DNA of 29,395 bases from CAZWUW01 sp964636895 (GCA_964636895.1 CAZWUW010000034.1:1-29395), one strand, 5' to 3'. Counted from the first letter of the stretch, positions 15,795 to 24,340 are shown. Numbers and translations are program-made. The notes: generated by a model from the letters alone, not told the origin.

Positions 15795-16502
15795 ATGGTG
15801 CCTGAGTTAATGGCGGTTGCCGCCATATCACTCGTCAATGGGTTGTTATTGCTGGTTTCGTACATCGCTAACAACACTTTTCCACAACCTCTCAACGAAG
15901 CTGAAGAAGCGAAGTATCTGGAATTGTTGGCCCGGGGTGATGAGACGGCCCGGAGTATTCTCGCGGAAAGGAATTTGCGCCTGGTAGCGCATATCGTTAA
16001 AAAATTTGACAGTACCGGAGAGGATAATGACGACCTGATTTCCATAGGTACCATCGGTTTAATCAAGGCCATCAATACTTTTAACCGTAATAAGGGCACC
16101 CGGCTGGCCACATACGCTGCCAGGTGCATTGAAAATGAAATTCTAATGCACCTGCGGGCCATCAAGAAAAACCGGGTAGAAATTTCTTTGTATGATTCAA
16201 TTGGTGTTGATAAAGAGGGTAATGAAATTACCCTGATTGATGTATTGGGTACTGATGCGGAAGTTGTGGCAGAAATCGTGGAGAATAATTTTGAGCAGCG
16301 GCGGCTGCTGGATAAAGTCAGGAAGTTGAACGGCCGGGAAAAGAATGTATTGGAACTGCGGTTCGGATTGTTTAACGGGATGCGCAAGACGCAGAAAGAA
16401 ATTGCTCGCAAGCTGGGGATTTCCCGCTCTTATGTTTCGCGTATCGAGAAGCGGGCGCTGCATAAACTGATCAAGGATTTTAAGGCCGAAGGGTGCCAGT
16501 AA
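15795..16502 (+). CDS. sigK: RNA polymerase sporulation sigma factor sigma-K (pro-form)
   Basis: 235 residues from ATG 15795, which aligns with the Bacillus pro-sigma-K start; a GTG at 15783 would add four residues. The N-terminal hydrophobic pro-sequence (MVPELMAVAAISLVNGLLLLVSY) is followed by NNTFPQPLNEAEEAKYLELLARGDETAR. Region 2 is NLRLVAHIVKKF and DDLISIGTIGLIKAINTF then TRLATYAARCIENEILMHLRA; region 4 is REKNVLELRFGLF and TQKEIARKLGISRSYVSRIEKRALHKL. It directs late mother-cell transcription and is normally activated by removal of the pro-sequence. The gene is uninterrupted, with no skin-type element. GGGGGTGGG lies about 7 nt before the ATG. Confidence 0.93.
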   Translation: MVPELMAVAAISLVNGLLLLVSYIANNTFPQPLNEAEEAKYLELLARGDETARSILAERNLRLVAHIVKKFDSTGEDNDDLISIGTIGLIKAINTFNRNKGTRLATYAARCIENEILMHLRAIKKNRVEISLYDSIGVDKEGNEITLIDVLGTDAEVVAEIVENNFEQRRLLDKVRKLNGREKNVLELRFGLFNGMRKTQKEIARKLGISRSYVSRIEKRALHKLIKDFKAEGCQ

Positions 16503-16510
16503 GTAGTTTT

Positions 16511-16717
16511 TCAGCCATCTTTTAGCAGAAGATGGCTTTTTTGTTTTAGCGTTAAAACACAATTATTCAGATCATATTCAATTGCTATACCAATATCAAA
16601 GCCAAGGATTTCCCATTCGCCGGCTTCGTTTATTCCTATTGAATAAATTTGTATATTGTCTTTTTGGGCCAAAGATGGGTAGCGAAAGAGCTTATGTTGC
16701 TTTAGTTGCAATAGGGA
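16511..16717 (-). pseudogene. C-terminal fragment of an unknown protein (minus strand)
   Basis: An open frame on the minus strand reads KDNIQIYSIGINEAGEWE then ILGFDIGIAIEYDLNN and ends inside the sigK terminator. The composition looks like real protein, but there is no ATG, the only start is TTG at 16711 without a ribosome binding site, and a TAA lies just upstream at 16718-16720. It is most likely a remnant whose 5' part has been lost. Family not recognised. It could also be chance; the region is AT-rich and this is the only good minus-strand frame. Confidence 0.3.
16513..16543 (+). terminator. Intrinsic terminator after sigK
   Basis: AGCCATCTT (16513-16521), 7-nt loop, AAGATGGCT (16529-16537), then a run of Ts to 16542. 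Confidence 0.88.
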
Positions 16718-16835
16718 TTAGGTTCCGTATACTGTATACCCATGGATTTACCATTGTGTTTATTTTAGTAAATTATTATTTTTAGAGTTAGGGCATAACG
16801 ATGAAGCGTGGTGGAAGGCATTATATGAGATAGAT

Positions 16836-17216
16836 ATGATTAAAGAATTAAGCAGGTTTTTACCATGCTTTTATGTTGAGAATTATGGATTTAAAGATAA
16901 TAAATTTTACTTGGTGCTTGCTGTTTTAGACTTGCATTCCTCAATTGATTACCGAAAAATGACACCACGCATAGAAGAGGTATTTATCTATTACGATTTA
17001 TTGCTTGGTTGTGGAAGTTATGGCACTAGGCAGCAGGTGCAATACCTATTTAAAGCATATGCCAGAGATGACCTTAGAAAAAAGCACCTGACCAGAGAAT
17101 TTCTAAAAGCCAAACAAAACTTGGTACATAGAGTTGATTTAACAAGGGTCGGGCTTATGGTGCCAAATCTAAAGCTGACTGAAACAGTATTTAGCGGACA
17201 GAAAATTATTTTTTAA
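16836..17216 (+). CDS. Hypothetical protein, possibly 5'-truncated
   Basis: The first ATG gives 126 residues (MIKELSRFLPCFYVENYGFK and onward, ending VFSGQKIIF). The frame stays open upstream to 16722 with protein-like sequence LELGHNDEAWWKALYEID but without any ATG, GTG or TTG start, and the ATG 16836 has no clear ribosome binding site. This suggests that the original 5' end was lost, perhaps at the junction near 16720. No domain was recognised; the tail is basic (KAYARDDLRKKHLTREFLKAK). The AT-rich composition differs from the sigK side and suggests acquired DNA. The next gene follows after 13 nt with a perfect ribosome binding site, so the two formed an operon. Confidence 0.5.
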   Translation: MIKELSRFLPCFYVENYGFKDNKFYLVLAVLDLHSSIDYRKMTPRIEEVFIYYDLLLGCGSYGTRQQVQYLFKAYARDDLRKKHLTREFLKAKQNLVHRVDLTRVGLMVPNLKLTETVFSGQKIIF

Positions 17217-17229
17217 GGAGGTGGATAAC

Positions 17230-17634
17230 TTGTTTGAAATATTTTCAATTGAGACTAAGGAAAATGAAGTTCTAACTGTTTGTGCAGACCCAATTCCCCA
17301 AGAAAAATTGCGACAAGAAGTTGTGGATTTAATGTCATATAGGAAAAGTGCATTGCATTTCGAAATATCCGATGGCAGCCTGCTTCCATATAGAATTATC
17401 AAATCGTATGAAATTGAGTTTAAAGATTATCAGTTTATTAAGAGCATAAGCCGAGATTTTTAGGAATTTAAAAGATATGTGCGTCTTTATAGAATCGCGT
17501 ACTATCTGTCTGAATCTAAATATGTTAAGAATGGGTATAACGTCTATAGACTCGTAGAGAATCCTTATGCGGATTTTAATATGTATTTTGAGATGGAAAA
17601 TGGCAGAACAATTATATTAACTCTCAAAATATAA
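17230..17634 (+). pseudogene. Hypothetical gene interrupted by an in-frame TAG
   Basis: AAGGAGGTG at 17215-17223 places the start at TTG 17230. The frame reads LFEIFSIETKENEVLTVC to KSISRDF, where TAG occurs at 17461-17463, and then stays open in the same frame for 56 more codons (EFKRYVRLYRIAYYLSESKYVKNGYNVY to ENGRTIILTLKI) until TAA at 17632-17634. The part after the TAG has the same protein-like quality and AT-rich codon use, so I read the locus as one gene of about 134 codons broken by a nonsense change. A 77-residue product could still be made. Programmed readthrough or pyrrolysine insertion would also give this pattern, but no supporting element was seen. Family not recognised. Confidence 0.5.
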
Positions 17635-17663
17635 GGTGAAATAGATTAAAGTAAGCTGTTCCG

Positions 17664-17693
17664 AAAGACGGATTTTTCTTAAAATCAGTCTTT
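17664..17693 (+). terminator. Hairpin downstream of the interrupted gene
   Basis: AAAGACGGATTTT (17664-17676) pairs with AAAATCAGTCTTT (17681-17693) with one mismatch and a TCTT loop. The T-tract is within the stem and the bases after it are AT-rich but not a T-run, so termination would be weak. Confidence 0.45.
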
Positions 17694-17699
17694 AAATAA

Positions 17700-17864
17700 T
17701 ATCAAAAAGGCGAGCATGATCTCCTAGTATGCTTAACTATACCTGCGGGTTTAGCTGTTTCATTAGTAGCAATAATCAGTAAAACTAACTTGGGATATGT
17801 ATTAAAAGGTCACATGCATGAATTTAAAGAAGTTAGCCATGTGGAAGAAGAAAAGGCAAGGTAA
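17700..17864 (+). pseudogene. Remnant encoding a membrane-like peptide
   Basis: The frame between the stop at 17697-17699 and TAA at 17862-17864 reads KGEHDLLVCLTIPAGLAVSL then VAIISKTNLGYVLKGHMHEF and ends VEEEKAR. It would be one hydrophobic segment with a charged tail. There is no start codon near its beginning and no ribosome binding site, so it appears to be the decayed 3' end of a membrane protein gene. The following perfect terminator would suit that reading. Not recognised. Confidence 0.25.
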
Positions 17865-17882
17865 GGCTAGCAGTGTTTTTTG

Positions 17883-17921
17883 TTCCCTCAGACTAATTAA
17901 AATGTTCTGAGGGAATTTTTT
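17883..17921 (+). terminator. Intrinsic terminator upstream of the cas operon
   Basis: Perfect 10-bp stem, TTCCCTCAGA (17883-17892) and TCTGAGGGAA (17906-17915), 13-nt loop, followed by TTTTTT. It separates the AT-rich accessory stretch from the cas genes. Confidence 0.85.
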
Positions 17922-18138
17922 GTTAGGGGGTTGCACCTTTGCGAGTAAAATAAGAGCTTGGCAAATCATTGTTATCCCTTTTCTACAAAAAAGAAAAAGT
18001 GTAAAGTCGAAAAATGTCTTTATTTGTCGCAAGAAAACCTGAGGAAATGACAGGTTATTTAAGAAGAAATGTTGAAATATGGAAGCAAGTAGTTTTTGGG
18101 TTTGCGGAAAAGTTAAACTGTTGAGGTGAAACCAAATA
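17922..18138 (+). promoter_or_regulatory. Upstream region of the cas operon with an inverted repeat
   Basis: 217 nt, AT-rich, no credible gene. AACCTG (18036-18041) and CAGGTT (18051-18056) form an inverted repeat with a 9-nt spacer, which could be a regulator site or small hairpin. No clear -35/-10 pair was found, though the operon promoter must lie here or further upstream if transcription does not pass the terminator at 17883-17921. Confidence 0.35.
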
Positions 18139-20973
18139 ATGAGTTCGGAAAGCTGGCGGATGAAGGTGCTCTGGGCAAAAAAAACTAGAAATGACCAACC
18201 CAACCTATGGCTACCGCTGGTGATGCATATGGCAGATGCTGCGGAGATGGCAAAATTGGTTTGGCATCATTGGCTTCCTTCGTGTACTAAACGGCGTATT
18301 GCGTGCGGGCTTAACTTAAAACAGGCTGGTGCTTATGAATCTGAAGATACAGCGCTGCAATGTTTTGTTTTCCTCGCCGCAGGGCATGACTTTGGCAAAG
18401 CAATCCCTGCTTTTCAGGGGAAACTCAATAATTCGGAATTTGATGAACAACTGCGTAATCAAATAATTAATGCAGGACTGCCGCTCTTAAACAACATCCA
18501 TACCAGCGAAGCACGACATCACTGGGCTTCTCAGCTTATTCTTAAACGATATGAATTTTCACGAAAGCTGGCGGTAATTCTCGGAGGACACCATGGACAA
18601 CCACCAAATAGTAAACAACTCTTTGATTTGCGAACAGCATATCAGTTGGATTTGGGATGGCAGAAAGAGCAAGAGGCCTGGAGTGAGCTTCAGCAGGAAT
18701 TATTGGCATATGCGCTACAGCTTGCCGGTGTTTCAAAACAGGAAGCACAGTCCTGGCAGCCTGATATTGCGGCTCAGGTACTGCTTAGTGGGCTGGTAAT
18801 TATGGTGGATTGGATTGTAAGTAACGAAAGCTATTTTCCGTATATAGATTTGTCCGGTAGGATAATATCGTCTGTCGAGCGGGCAAGGGCCGCGTGGGAG
18901 GAAATAGATCTTCCGGAGTGCTGGAACCCGGACAATGCCTGGGAATGGATGGGCCAAAAGTTCTATAACAAACGCTTTGATATTGAAAGTCCGCGTCCGG
19001 TACAGACAGCCATACTGAAATTACTTGAGAATGTGTCACGGCCTGGAATAGTGATACTTGAAGCGCCAATGGGCGAAGGAAAAACAGAGGCTGCACTTGC
19101 TGCGGCTGAACTTTTGGCAAATAAGACGAAAAGAAGTGGCGTGTTTTTCGCGTTACCTACTCAGGCAACTGCCAACGGTTTGTTTTTACGAATTTGTAGT
19201 TGGATTGAACGGCTGGAAGACGGCGTTGACCACGCCGTACACCTTGCCCACGGGAAGGCAGACCTTAACGAACTTTATGATAAAATTCGAACTGCCACAA
19301 AAGAAATGGGTTATTTCATGGTAGGCGGAGAGAAGAACGAAGAGACTGGAGATGATGCCATCATAGTTCATGAATGGTTTTCCGGTCGAAAAAAAGGCAT
19401 ACTGGCTGAATTTGTTATCGGTACCATTGACCAAGTTCTCATGGGTGGATTAAAGCAAAAACATTTGGCATTACGGCACCTAGGTCTTGCCAATAAAGTT
19501 GTGATTATAGACGAGTGCCACGCTTATGACGCTTATATGAGCCAGTATTTATACAAAGTTTTGAACTGGTTCGGGATGTATAATGTGCCGGTAGTTGTAC
19601 TTTCCGCCACTCTGCCGGGAGACAAGCGTAAACAATTGGTTGACGCCTATCTAAACCCAAAATATTTGCCTGTTAATGAATATGACCCGGTGTTTGATAC
19701 AGAAATACCTGAAGCTCCGATTTTACCTTCGTGGGCAACTACTAATAAGTATCCGATTATTACCTTAACTGATGGCTGCAATATATTTCAGAAGAAGGTT
19801 TGCGGCGAAACGCGCCCTCTTGAAGTTGCATTAAATATTTTGTCCGAAGATGAGCAAATCGTGTCGATTTTGAAAGACTTGCTTTCAGAGGGTGGTTGTG
19901 CAGGTATTATTTTAAACACTGTAAAACGCGCTCAGGATATAGCTCGTTTACTTAGTCAAATCTTTCATGAAGATGTCCAATTGCTGCATTCCCGCTTTCT
20001 GGCTATGGATCGGGCACATAAAGAGAAGGATCTCTTCGAAAAATTAGGTGCCAATAGTGAACAGGAAGGCAGACGACCTAAGCGTTGCATTGTGGTTGGC
20101 ACACAAATCTTTGAGCAAAGCTGTGATTTGGATTTTGATGTTTTAATTTCGGATATCTGTCCCATGGATTTACTGATTCAGCGGATTGGACGCCTGCACC
20201 GGCATGAGCGAAATCGTCCGGCTAAACTGGTTCAGGCCCAGTGTTTTATTACCGGAATGAATGATTTTGGCTTTGACCGCGGGGCTGAACTTATTTATAG
20301 TAAATACCTATTAATGAACACCCGGATTTTGCTTCCGTCATGCATTAAATTGCCTGACGACATTCCACGGTTGGTACAAGAAACTTATCGATCTGAGGGG
20401 TTATCGGTGCCAGCGGAATTGGCAGAAGATTATTCGGATGCAAAAATGAAATTAGAAAAGATAATTGCCGACAAAATTGCTAAAGCACAAGCTTTTCAAA
20501 TTTCAGATCCATATAAGAGAATGGATGATTTAGTTGGTTGGCTGGATACAAAAATTACTGATGACCCATCAGGCAAGCGGGCGGAGGCATCAGTGCGTGA
20601 CATTGATGCTTCACTGGAGGTTTTAGTTGTACATAGACGCGATAAGAAATACTACATGTTACCTTGGGTTGCCAATTTTAAAGGTCGAGAAATCCCTGCG
20701 GATAAGCCACCAGAAGTGGAGCTTGCGCGGGCTATAGCGGAGTGCAGCATTCAACTGCCACGCGAGCTGTGTTGGAAAATGGATGAGACAATCAAGGAAC
20801 TTGAAATAATTGCTTTAAATGAATTGCGTGCGTGGCAACAGTCCCCGTGGCTTAAAGGAGAATTATTTCTGGTGCTCGAAGAGCAGTTTGCCACAGAACT
20901 ATGCGGATACCACCTGCGGTATGATCAACACTATGGAATGATAGCAAAGAAAATAGAAAAGGAGGAGGGCTAA
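18139..20973 (+). CDS. cas3: Type I-E CRISPR nuclease-helicase Cas3
   Basis: 944 residues, somewhat longer than the E. coli protein. It is recruited by Cascade to nick and degrade target DNA. The N-terminal HD nuclease has His30, His83-Asp84 (AAGHDFGK) and His151-His152 (LGGHHG). The superfamily 2 helicase has Walker A around residues 309-316 (APMGEGKT), the DECH box at 458-461, a SAT motif (VLSATLPG) and motif VI at 681-689 (QRIGRLHRH). The C-terminal domain covers roughly the last 180 residues. Start ATG 18139 follows GAGGTGA at 18123-18129. It is the first gene of the locus and its stop overlaps the next start (TAATG). All catalytic motifs are intact. Confidence 0.96.
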   Translation: MSSESWRMKVLWAKKTRNDQPNLWLPLVMHMADAAEMAKLVWHHWLPSCTKRRIACGLNLKQAGAYESEDTALQCFVFLAAGHDFGKAIPAFQGKLNNSEFDEQLRNQIINAGLPLLNNIHTSEARHHWASQLILKRYEFSRKLAVILGGHHGQPPNSKQLFDLRTAYQLDLGWQKEQEAWSELQQELLAYALQLAGVSKQEAQSWQPDIAAQVLLSGLVIMVDWIVSNESYFPYIDLSGRIISSVERARAAWEEIDLPECWNPDNAWEWMGQKFYNKRFDIESPRPVQTAILKLLENVSRPGIVILEAPMGEGKTEAALAAAELLANKTKRSGVFFALPTQATANGLFLRICSWIERLEDGVDHAVHLAHGKADLNELYDKIRTATKEMGYFMVGGEKNEETGDDAIIVHEWFSGRKKGILAEFVIGTIDQVLMGGLKQKHLALRHLGLANKVVIIDECHAYDAYMSQYLYKVLNWFGMYNVPVVVLSATLPGDKRKQLVDAYLNPKYLPVNEYDPVFDTEIPEAPILPSWATTNKYPIITLTDGCNIFQKKVCGETRPLEVALNILSEDEQIVSILKDLLSEGGCAGIILNTVKRAQDIARLLSQIFHEDVQLLHSRFLAMDRAHKEKDLFEKLGANSEQEGRRPKRCIVVGTQIFEQSCDLDFDVLISDICPMDLLIQRIGRLHRHERNRPAKLVQAQCFITGMNDFGFDRGAELIYSKYLLMNTRILLPSCIKLPDDIPRLVQETYRSEGLSVPAELAEDYSDAKMKLEKIIADKIAKAQAFQISDPYKRMDDLVGWLDTKITDDPSGKRAEASVRDIDASLEVLVVHRRDKKYYMLPWVANFKGREIPADKPPEVELARAIAECSIQLPRELCWKMDETIKELEIIALNELRAWQQSPWLKGELFLVLEEQFATELCGYHLRYDQHYGMIAKKIEKEEG

Positions 20974-22625
20974 TGGAGGAAAAAGAATTTAATTTGTTAA
21001 AAGAGCCTTGGATACTGGTGCTGAACCTATCAGGAGAAACAGAAGAAGTGTCTTTACTGACAGTTTTAGAACGAGCACACGAATTTCGATGTCTTGCTGG
21101 AGAGTTACCGACACAGGATGTAGCTGTTTTACGGCTATTACTAGCGGCACTCTATGCAACCTTCACCAGAGCAGATGCACAAGGGAACCGGAACCCCATA
21201 AAGAATGCACTGGAAGCCTTGGAACGATGGGAAAGTCTATGGGAACTTAAGCACTTTCCGATCGAACCGATTAAAACACGCTTGTGTCATTATGAGGAAC
21301 GCTTTTATCTTTTTCATCCGGAACGTCCGTTTTATCAGGTAGCAGGTCTGCACGAAGCTAATGGGAAGTACAATACAGTAGCTCAGATAGTTTCTGATGT
21401 GCCGAGCAGGGTTGAACGACGTTTTCTCAGTATGAAGAGCGGTATAAATGCAGAAGTTTTATCTTATGCTGAAGCTACACGTTGGTTAGTCTCTATGCAA
21501 GCCTGGGATTATGCCGGCAAAAAAGCATCTGTTGTTGGTGGTAGCAAGGATGGGGGTGGTACAGGGTGGTTGGGGAAAATTGGGGTAGTATACCCTGCTT
21601 CAAAAACGTTATTTGAAACCCTTATGATGAATTTTGTCCTGCTTAAGTCTGACGGAAGCCTTTTGCAGTTCGGCTCACCAACTTGGGAAGAAAACCAAAT
21701 ACCAAGTCCACAAAAGAAAGAACGGCGACCAAGTGGCTACAGTGAACTGCTAACATGGCAATCACGCCGAGTACGTTTGTTTTCCGGAGATGGAGACGAA
21801 TCTGATTTGGTTAAGGGAGTTCTATATTCCTATGGAGATGTATTTCAAACAACAGATATGTTTATCGAACAGATGACGGGTTGGCATTTGAGCACACAAG
21901 GAAATACTAAGGGACATTTTATTCCTAATAAGCATCGGGCAGAACGAAGTCTTTGGCGTGACCTTAGTTCCATTCTTCCTCAGGCAACAAACGGCTCAGA
22001 ATTTAATCACCATAATCCGGGAGTCATTCAATGGCTTGCTTTGTTAAAAGAACGGAATGTATTACATAGAAACATAATTCGATTTTGTGCTGTTGGATTT
22101 CATTATGGTCCGATGGATGCAAAAGTAGAGGCCATGACAGCGGACGATCTTTCGATCCATACCGGGATTTTTACTGAAATTGGTATTGAGTGGATAGCGA
22201 TAATAACCAGCTTGTTACAATTAACCGATAAATGTATTCAATTACTGTCCTATCTTGCTGTAAATTTGGCTAAAGCCTCTGGAGACAGTGATAGCTCATA
22301 TCATACAGCTGGAGGGGGTAGTAGCATTGCATCCAAAGCTGAAGCCTACTTCCGGCTGGACATGCCCTTTAGGAAATGGCTTGCTAATATTGATCCTCTA
22401 CAAACCGATATAGCTGAGGCAGAGCAGGACTGGAAAAATATCGTACGGCGTATTCTATTGCAAATGGGGGAAGAATTGGCACATCAAGCAGGTGAAAAAG
22501 CTATTTCGGGTCGATGGGTTAATACCAAAAAAGGCGGACGTGAGGAAAAAAGGCTTTACACCGCGTCAAGTGCTTTGGCAGAATTTCGGTCATGCATTTT
22601 ACGTTCTACAGAGAAAGGAAGGTGA
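20973..22625 (+). CDS. cas8e: Cascade large subunit Cas8e (Cse1/CasA)
   Basis: 550 residues. The start MEEKEFNLLKEPWILVLNLSGETEEVSLLTVLERAHEF is typical of Cse1, as are ELPTQDVAVLRLLLAALYA and FYLFHPERPFYQVAGL. In Cascade this subunit reads the PAM in double-stranded DNA, starts R-loop formation and recruits Cas3. It has the expected N-terminal globular part and a C-terminal helical bundle. It is fairly diverged from the E. coli protein, in line with a likely different PAM. The start codon overlaps the cas3 stop and GGAGGAGG-like purines lie just upstream, so it is translationally coupled. Confidence 0.93.
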   Translation: MEEKEFNLLKEPWILVLNLSGETEEVSLLTVLERAHEFRCLAGELPTQDVAVLRLLLAALYATFTRADAQGNRNPIKNALEALERWESLWELKHFPIEPIKTRLCHYEERFYLFHPERPFYQVAGLHEANGKYNTVAQIVSDVPSRVERRFLSMKSGINAEVLSYAEATRWLVSMQAWDYAGKKASVVGGSKDGGGTGWLGKIGVVYPASKTLFETLMMNFVLLKSDGSLLQFGSPTWEENQIPSPQKKERRPSGYSELLTWQSRRVRLFSGDGDESDLVKGVLYSYGDVFQTTDMFIEQMTGWHLSTQGNTKGHFIPNKHRAERSLWRDLSSILPQATNGSEFNHHNPGVIQWLALLKERNVLHRNIIRFCAVGFHYGPMDAKVEAMTADDLSIHTGIFTEIGIEWIAIITSLLQLTDKCIQLLSYLAVNLAKASGDSDSSYHTAGGGSSIASKAEAYFRLDMPFRKWLANIDPLQTDIAEAEQDWKNIVRRILLQMGEELAHQAGEKAISGRWVNTKKGGREEKRLYTASSALAEFRSCILRSTEKGR

Positions 22626-22629
22626 GAAC

Positions 22630-23265
22630 ATGAGTGAACAAATAAAATATACTTACCAAATCAATAAATTAACACAGGAAAAAATCCAACGGCTTTTAAA
22701 AGAAAGTCCTTGGAGTCGTGCTATGCTGGCAAAACTGCGCAGAGGCATAGGAAAGCAACCTGGGGATTTACCAGAGCTATTTGAAATTTTACTGGCGGAT
22801 ATGCCTGATGAACTTTATGGTAAAGGTGGTAAACCAAGTTACTCAGAATGGGCAATTTACACAGCCTTAACGCTGTTTGCGTTGCATCAGCAGGGTAAAG
22901 ACTACCCAATGAGTAATGCGGGGAAGGTGGATGAAGATAAAATCGTCGGCAATTCTTTAGGAACTGCTGTAGGGTATTTGGTAAAGCAGGACAGAGAACG
23001 CGAAATTTCTATTAAGAAGCGTTTCGATGCGGCAGCTACAGCGAACAATTTCCAAGAGTTCGCGCATCACGCCCGCGGTATTATTCAGTTGCTCAGAGCG
23101 GCCGATATTGCATTGGACTATCCGCGTTTTGCCGAGGATTTATTTCTGTATCAGTTTGGTGAACAGAGGAGTAATATTCGACTGCGCTGGGGTGAGCATT
23201 ATTATCGTGTCACTCGGTTAAATAGAGAGAAAGAAAATGGAGGGGAACAAAATGAGCAATCGTAA
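22630..23265 (+). CDS. cse2: Cascade small subunit Cse2 (CasB, Cas11e)
   Basis: 211 residues from ATG 22630, chosen because AAGGAAGGTGAG ends a few nt upstream; the longer frame from 22492 lies inside cas8e and lacks a site. The protein is helical and basic at its N-terminus (LTQEKIQRLLKESPWSRAMLAKLRRGIGKQPGDLPELF is typical of Cse2). Two copies in Cascade stabilise the displaced DNA strand. Further family-like parts are WAIYTALTLFALHQQGKD and RGIIQLLRAADIALDYPRFAEDLFLYQF. It overlaps the beginning of cas7e by 14 bp. Confidence 0.92.
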   Translation: MSEQIKYTYQINKLTQEKIQRLLKESPWSRAMLAKLRRGIGKQPGDLPELFEILLADMPDELYGKGGKPSYSEWAIYTALTLFALHQQGKDYPMSNAGKVDEDKIVGNSLGTAVGYLVKQDREREISIKKRFDAAATANNFQEFAHHARGIIQLLRAADIALDYPRFAEDLFLYQFGEQRSNIRLRWGEHYYRVTRLNREKENGGEQNEQS

Positions 23266-24340
23266 GAACCGTGTTTTTGTAGATATTCATGTAATCCAGT
23301 CCTTGCCGCCGAGTTGTGTTAATAGGGATGATACAGGTAGCCCTAAGACAGCAGTATACGGTGGAGTGCGACGGGCTCGGGTTTCATCTCAAGCTTGGAA
23401 ACATGCCATACGTGAGATGTTTAGAGAACATTTTAGCGAGATTGAATTAAGCGAGCGTACAAAAAAAATTGTTGAAAAGGTTGCGGACAAAATTTGTTCT
23501 TTGACGAACACCAGCCAGGAAGAAGCAATTATATTAGCTGAAAAGGTCATCAATCAGGCAGGGGTCAGCACCAAAGATAAGGAAGCAAAAGCACTTTTCT
23601 TCATGAGCAATAAACAAGCAGAGAATTTGGCACGCATGGCTCTTAAGAACCCTCTACCGGGGAAAAAAGAGATACAAGCAGCATTAAAAGAGGGAAATGG
23701 CGTTGATATAGCTTTATTTGGTCGAATGGTAGCTGAAGACCCAAATTTAAATTCTGATGCTTCAGCACAAGTGGCCCATGCGATTTCAACCCATAAGGTG
23801 GAAAATGAATACGATTATTTTACGGCAATGGACGATCGGTCACCAGAGGATCAGGCAGGGGCTGGCATGATAGGTACTATCGAATTTAATTCTTCAACCC
23901 TTTACAGGTATGCTACTGTAGCAGCCCATGAATTAAAGAATAATCTCGGTGATGTCGAGGCAACTGTAAAAGCCATTAAGGAATTTCTCCGTGCATTTGT
24001 CTGCTCCATGCCTACAGGTAAACTGAATACCTTTGCTAACACTACTCCGCCTTATGCAGTAATGGTTGCCATTCGCCGGGATCAGCCAGTTAATTTGATA
24101 GGAGCTTTTGAGACTCCGATTAAGGAAAGAGAAGGTGGCTATCAGGAAAAGTCCGCAAAAGCGTTGGCGGATTATGCAAAAACTGTATATGGTAGCTTTT
24201 TAAATGCACCGGAAAAGACATTTGTCACAGCTATCGGGAACGAGATGAGTGAATTAGCCGATGCATTGGAGCTATCCAAATTGTTGGCGGAGACAGAGAA
24301 GATCATGGACAGCTTTCTAAAAGAGGATGAGGTGCAATAA
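23252..24340 (+). CDS. cas7e: Cascade backbone subunit Cas7e (Cse4/CasC)
   Basis: 362 residues from ATG 23252, 6 nt after GGAGGGG (23239-23245); the alternative ATG 23237 would put that site inside the gene. It begins VFVDIHVIQSLPPSCVNRDDTGSPKTAVYGGVRRARVSSQAWKHAIRE, the hallmark of Cas7e RNA-binding RRM-like subunits. Six copies form the crRNA-binding filament. Later family segments include FGRMVAEDPNLNSDASAQVAHAISTHKVENEYDYFTAMDD and GAGMIGTIEFNSSTLYRYA. The stop overlaps the start of cas5e (TAATG). Confidence 0.95.
   Translation: MSNRKNRVFVDIHVIQSLPPSCVNRDDTGSPKTAVYGGVRRARVSSQAWKHAIREMFREHFSEIELSERTKKIVEKVADKICSLTNTSQEEAIILAEKVINQAGVSTKDKEAKALFFMSNKQAENLARMALKNPLPGKKEIQAALKEGNGVDIALFGRMVAEDPNLNSDASAQVAHAISTHKVENEYDYFTAMDDRSPEDQAGAGMIGTIEFNSSTLYRYATVAAHELKNNLGDVEATVKAIKEFLRAFVCSMPTGKLNTFANTTPPYAVMVAIRRDQPVNLIGAFETPIKEREGGYQEKSAKALADYAKTVYGSFLNAPEKTFVTAIGNEMSELADALELSKLLAETEKIMDSFLKEDEVQ

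Noticed and set aside
18139..20973. A possible Cas3-Cas2 or other fusion because of the extra length of Cas3
   Set aside because: The extra residues are spread along HD, helicase and C-terminal regions; no additional domain is visible.
22492..22629. 46-codon N-terminal extension of Cse2
   Set aside because: It lies inside the cas8e coding sequence; the start at 22630 has a good ribosome binding site and gives the usual length.
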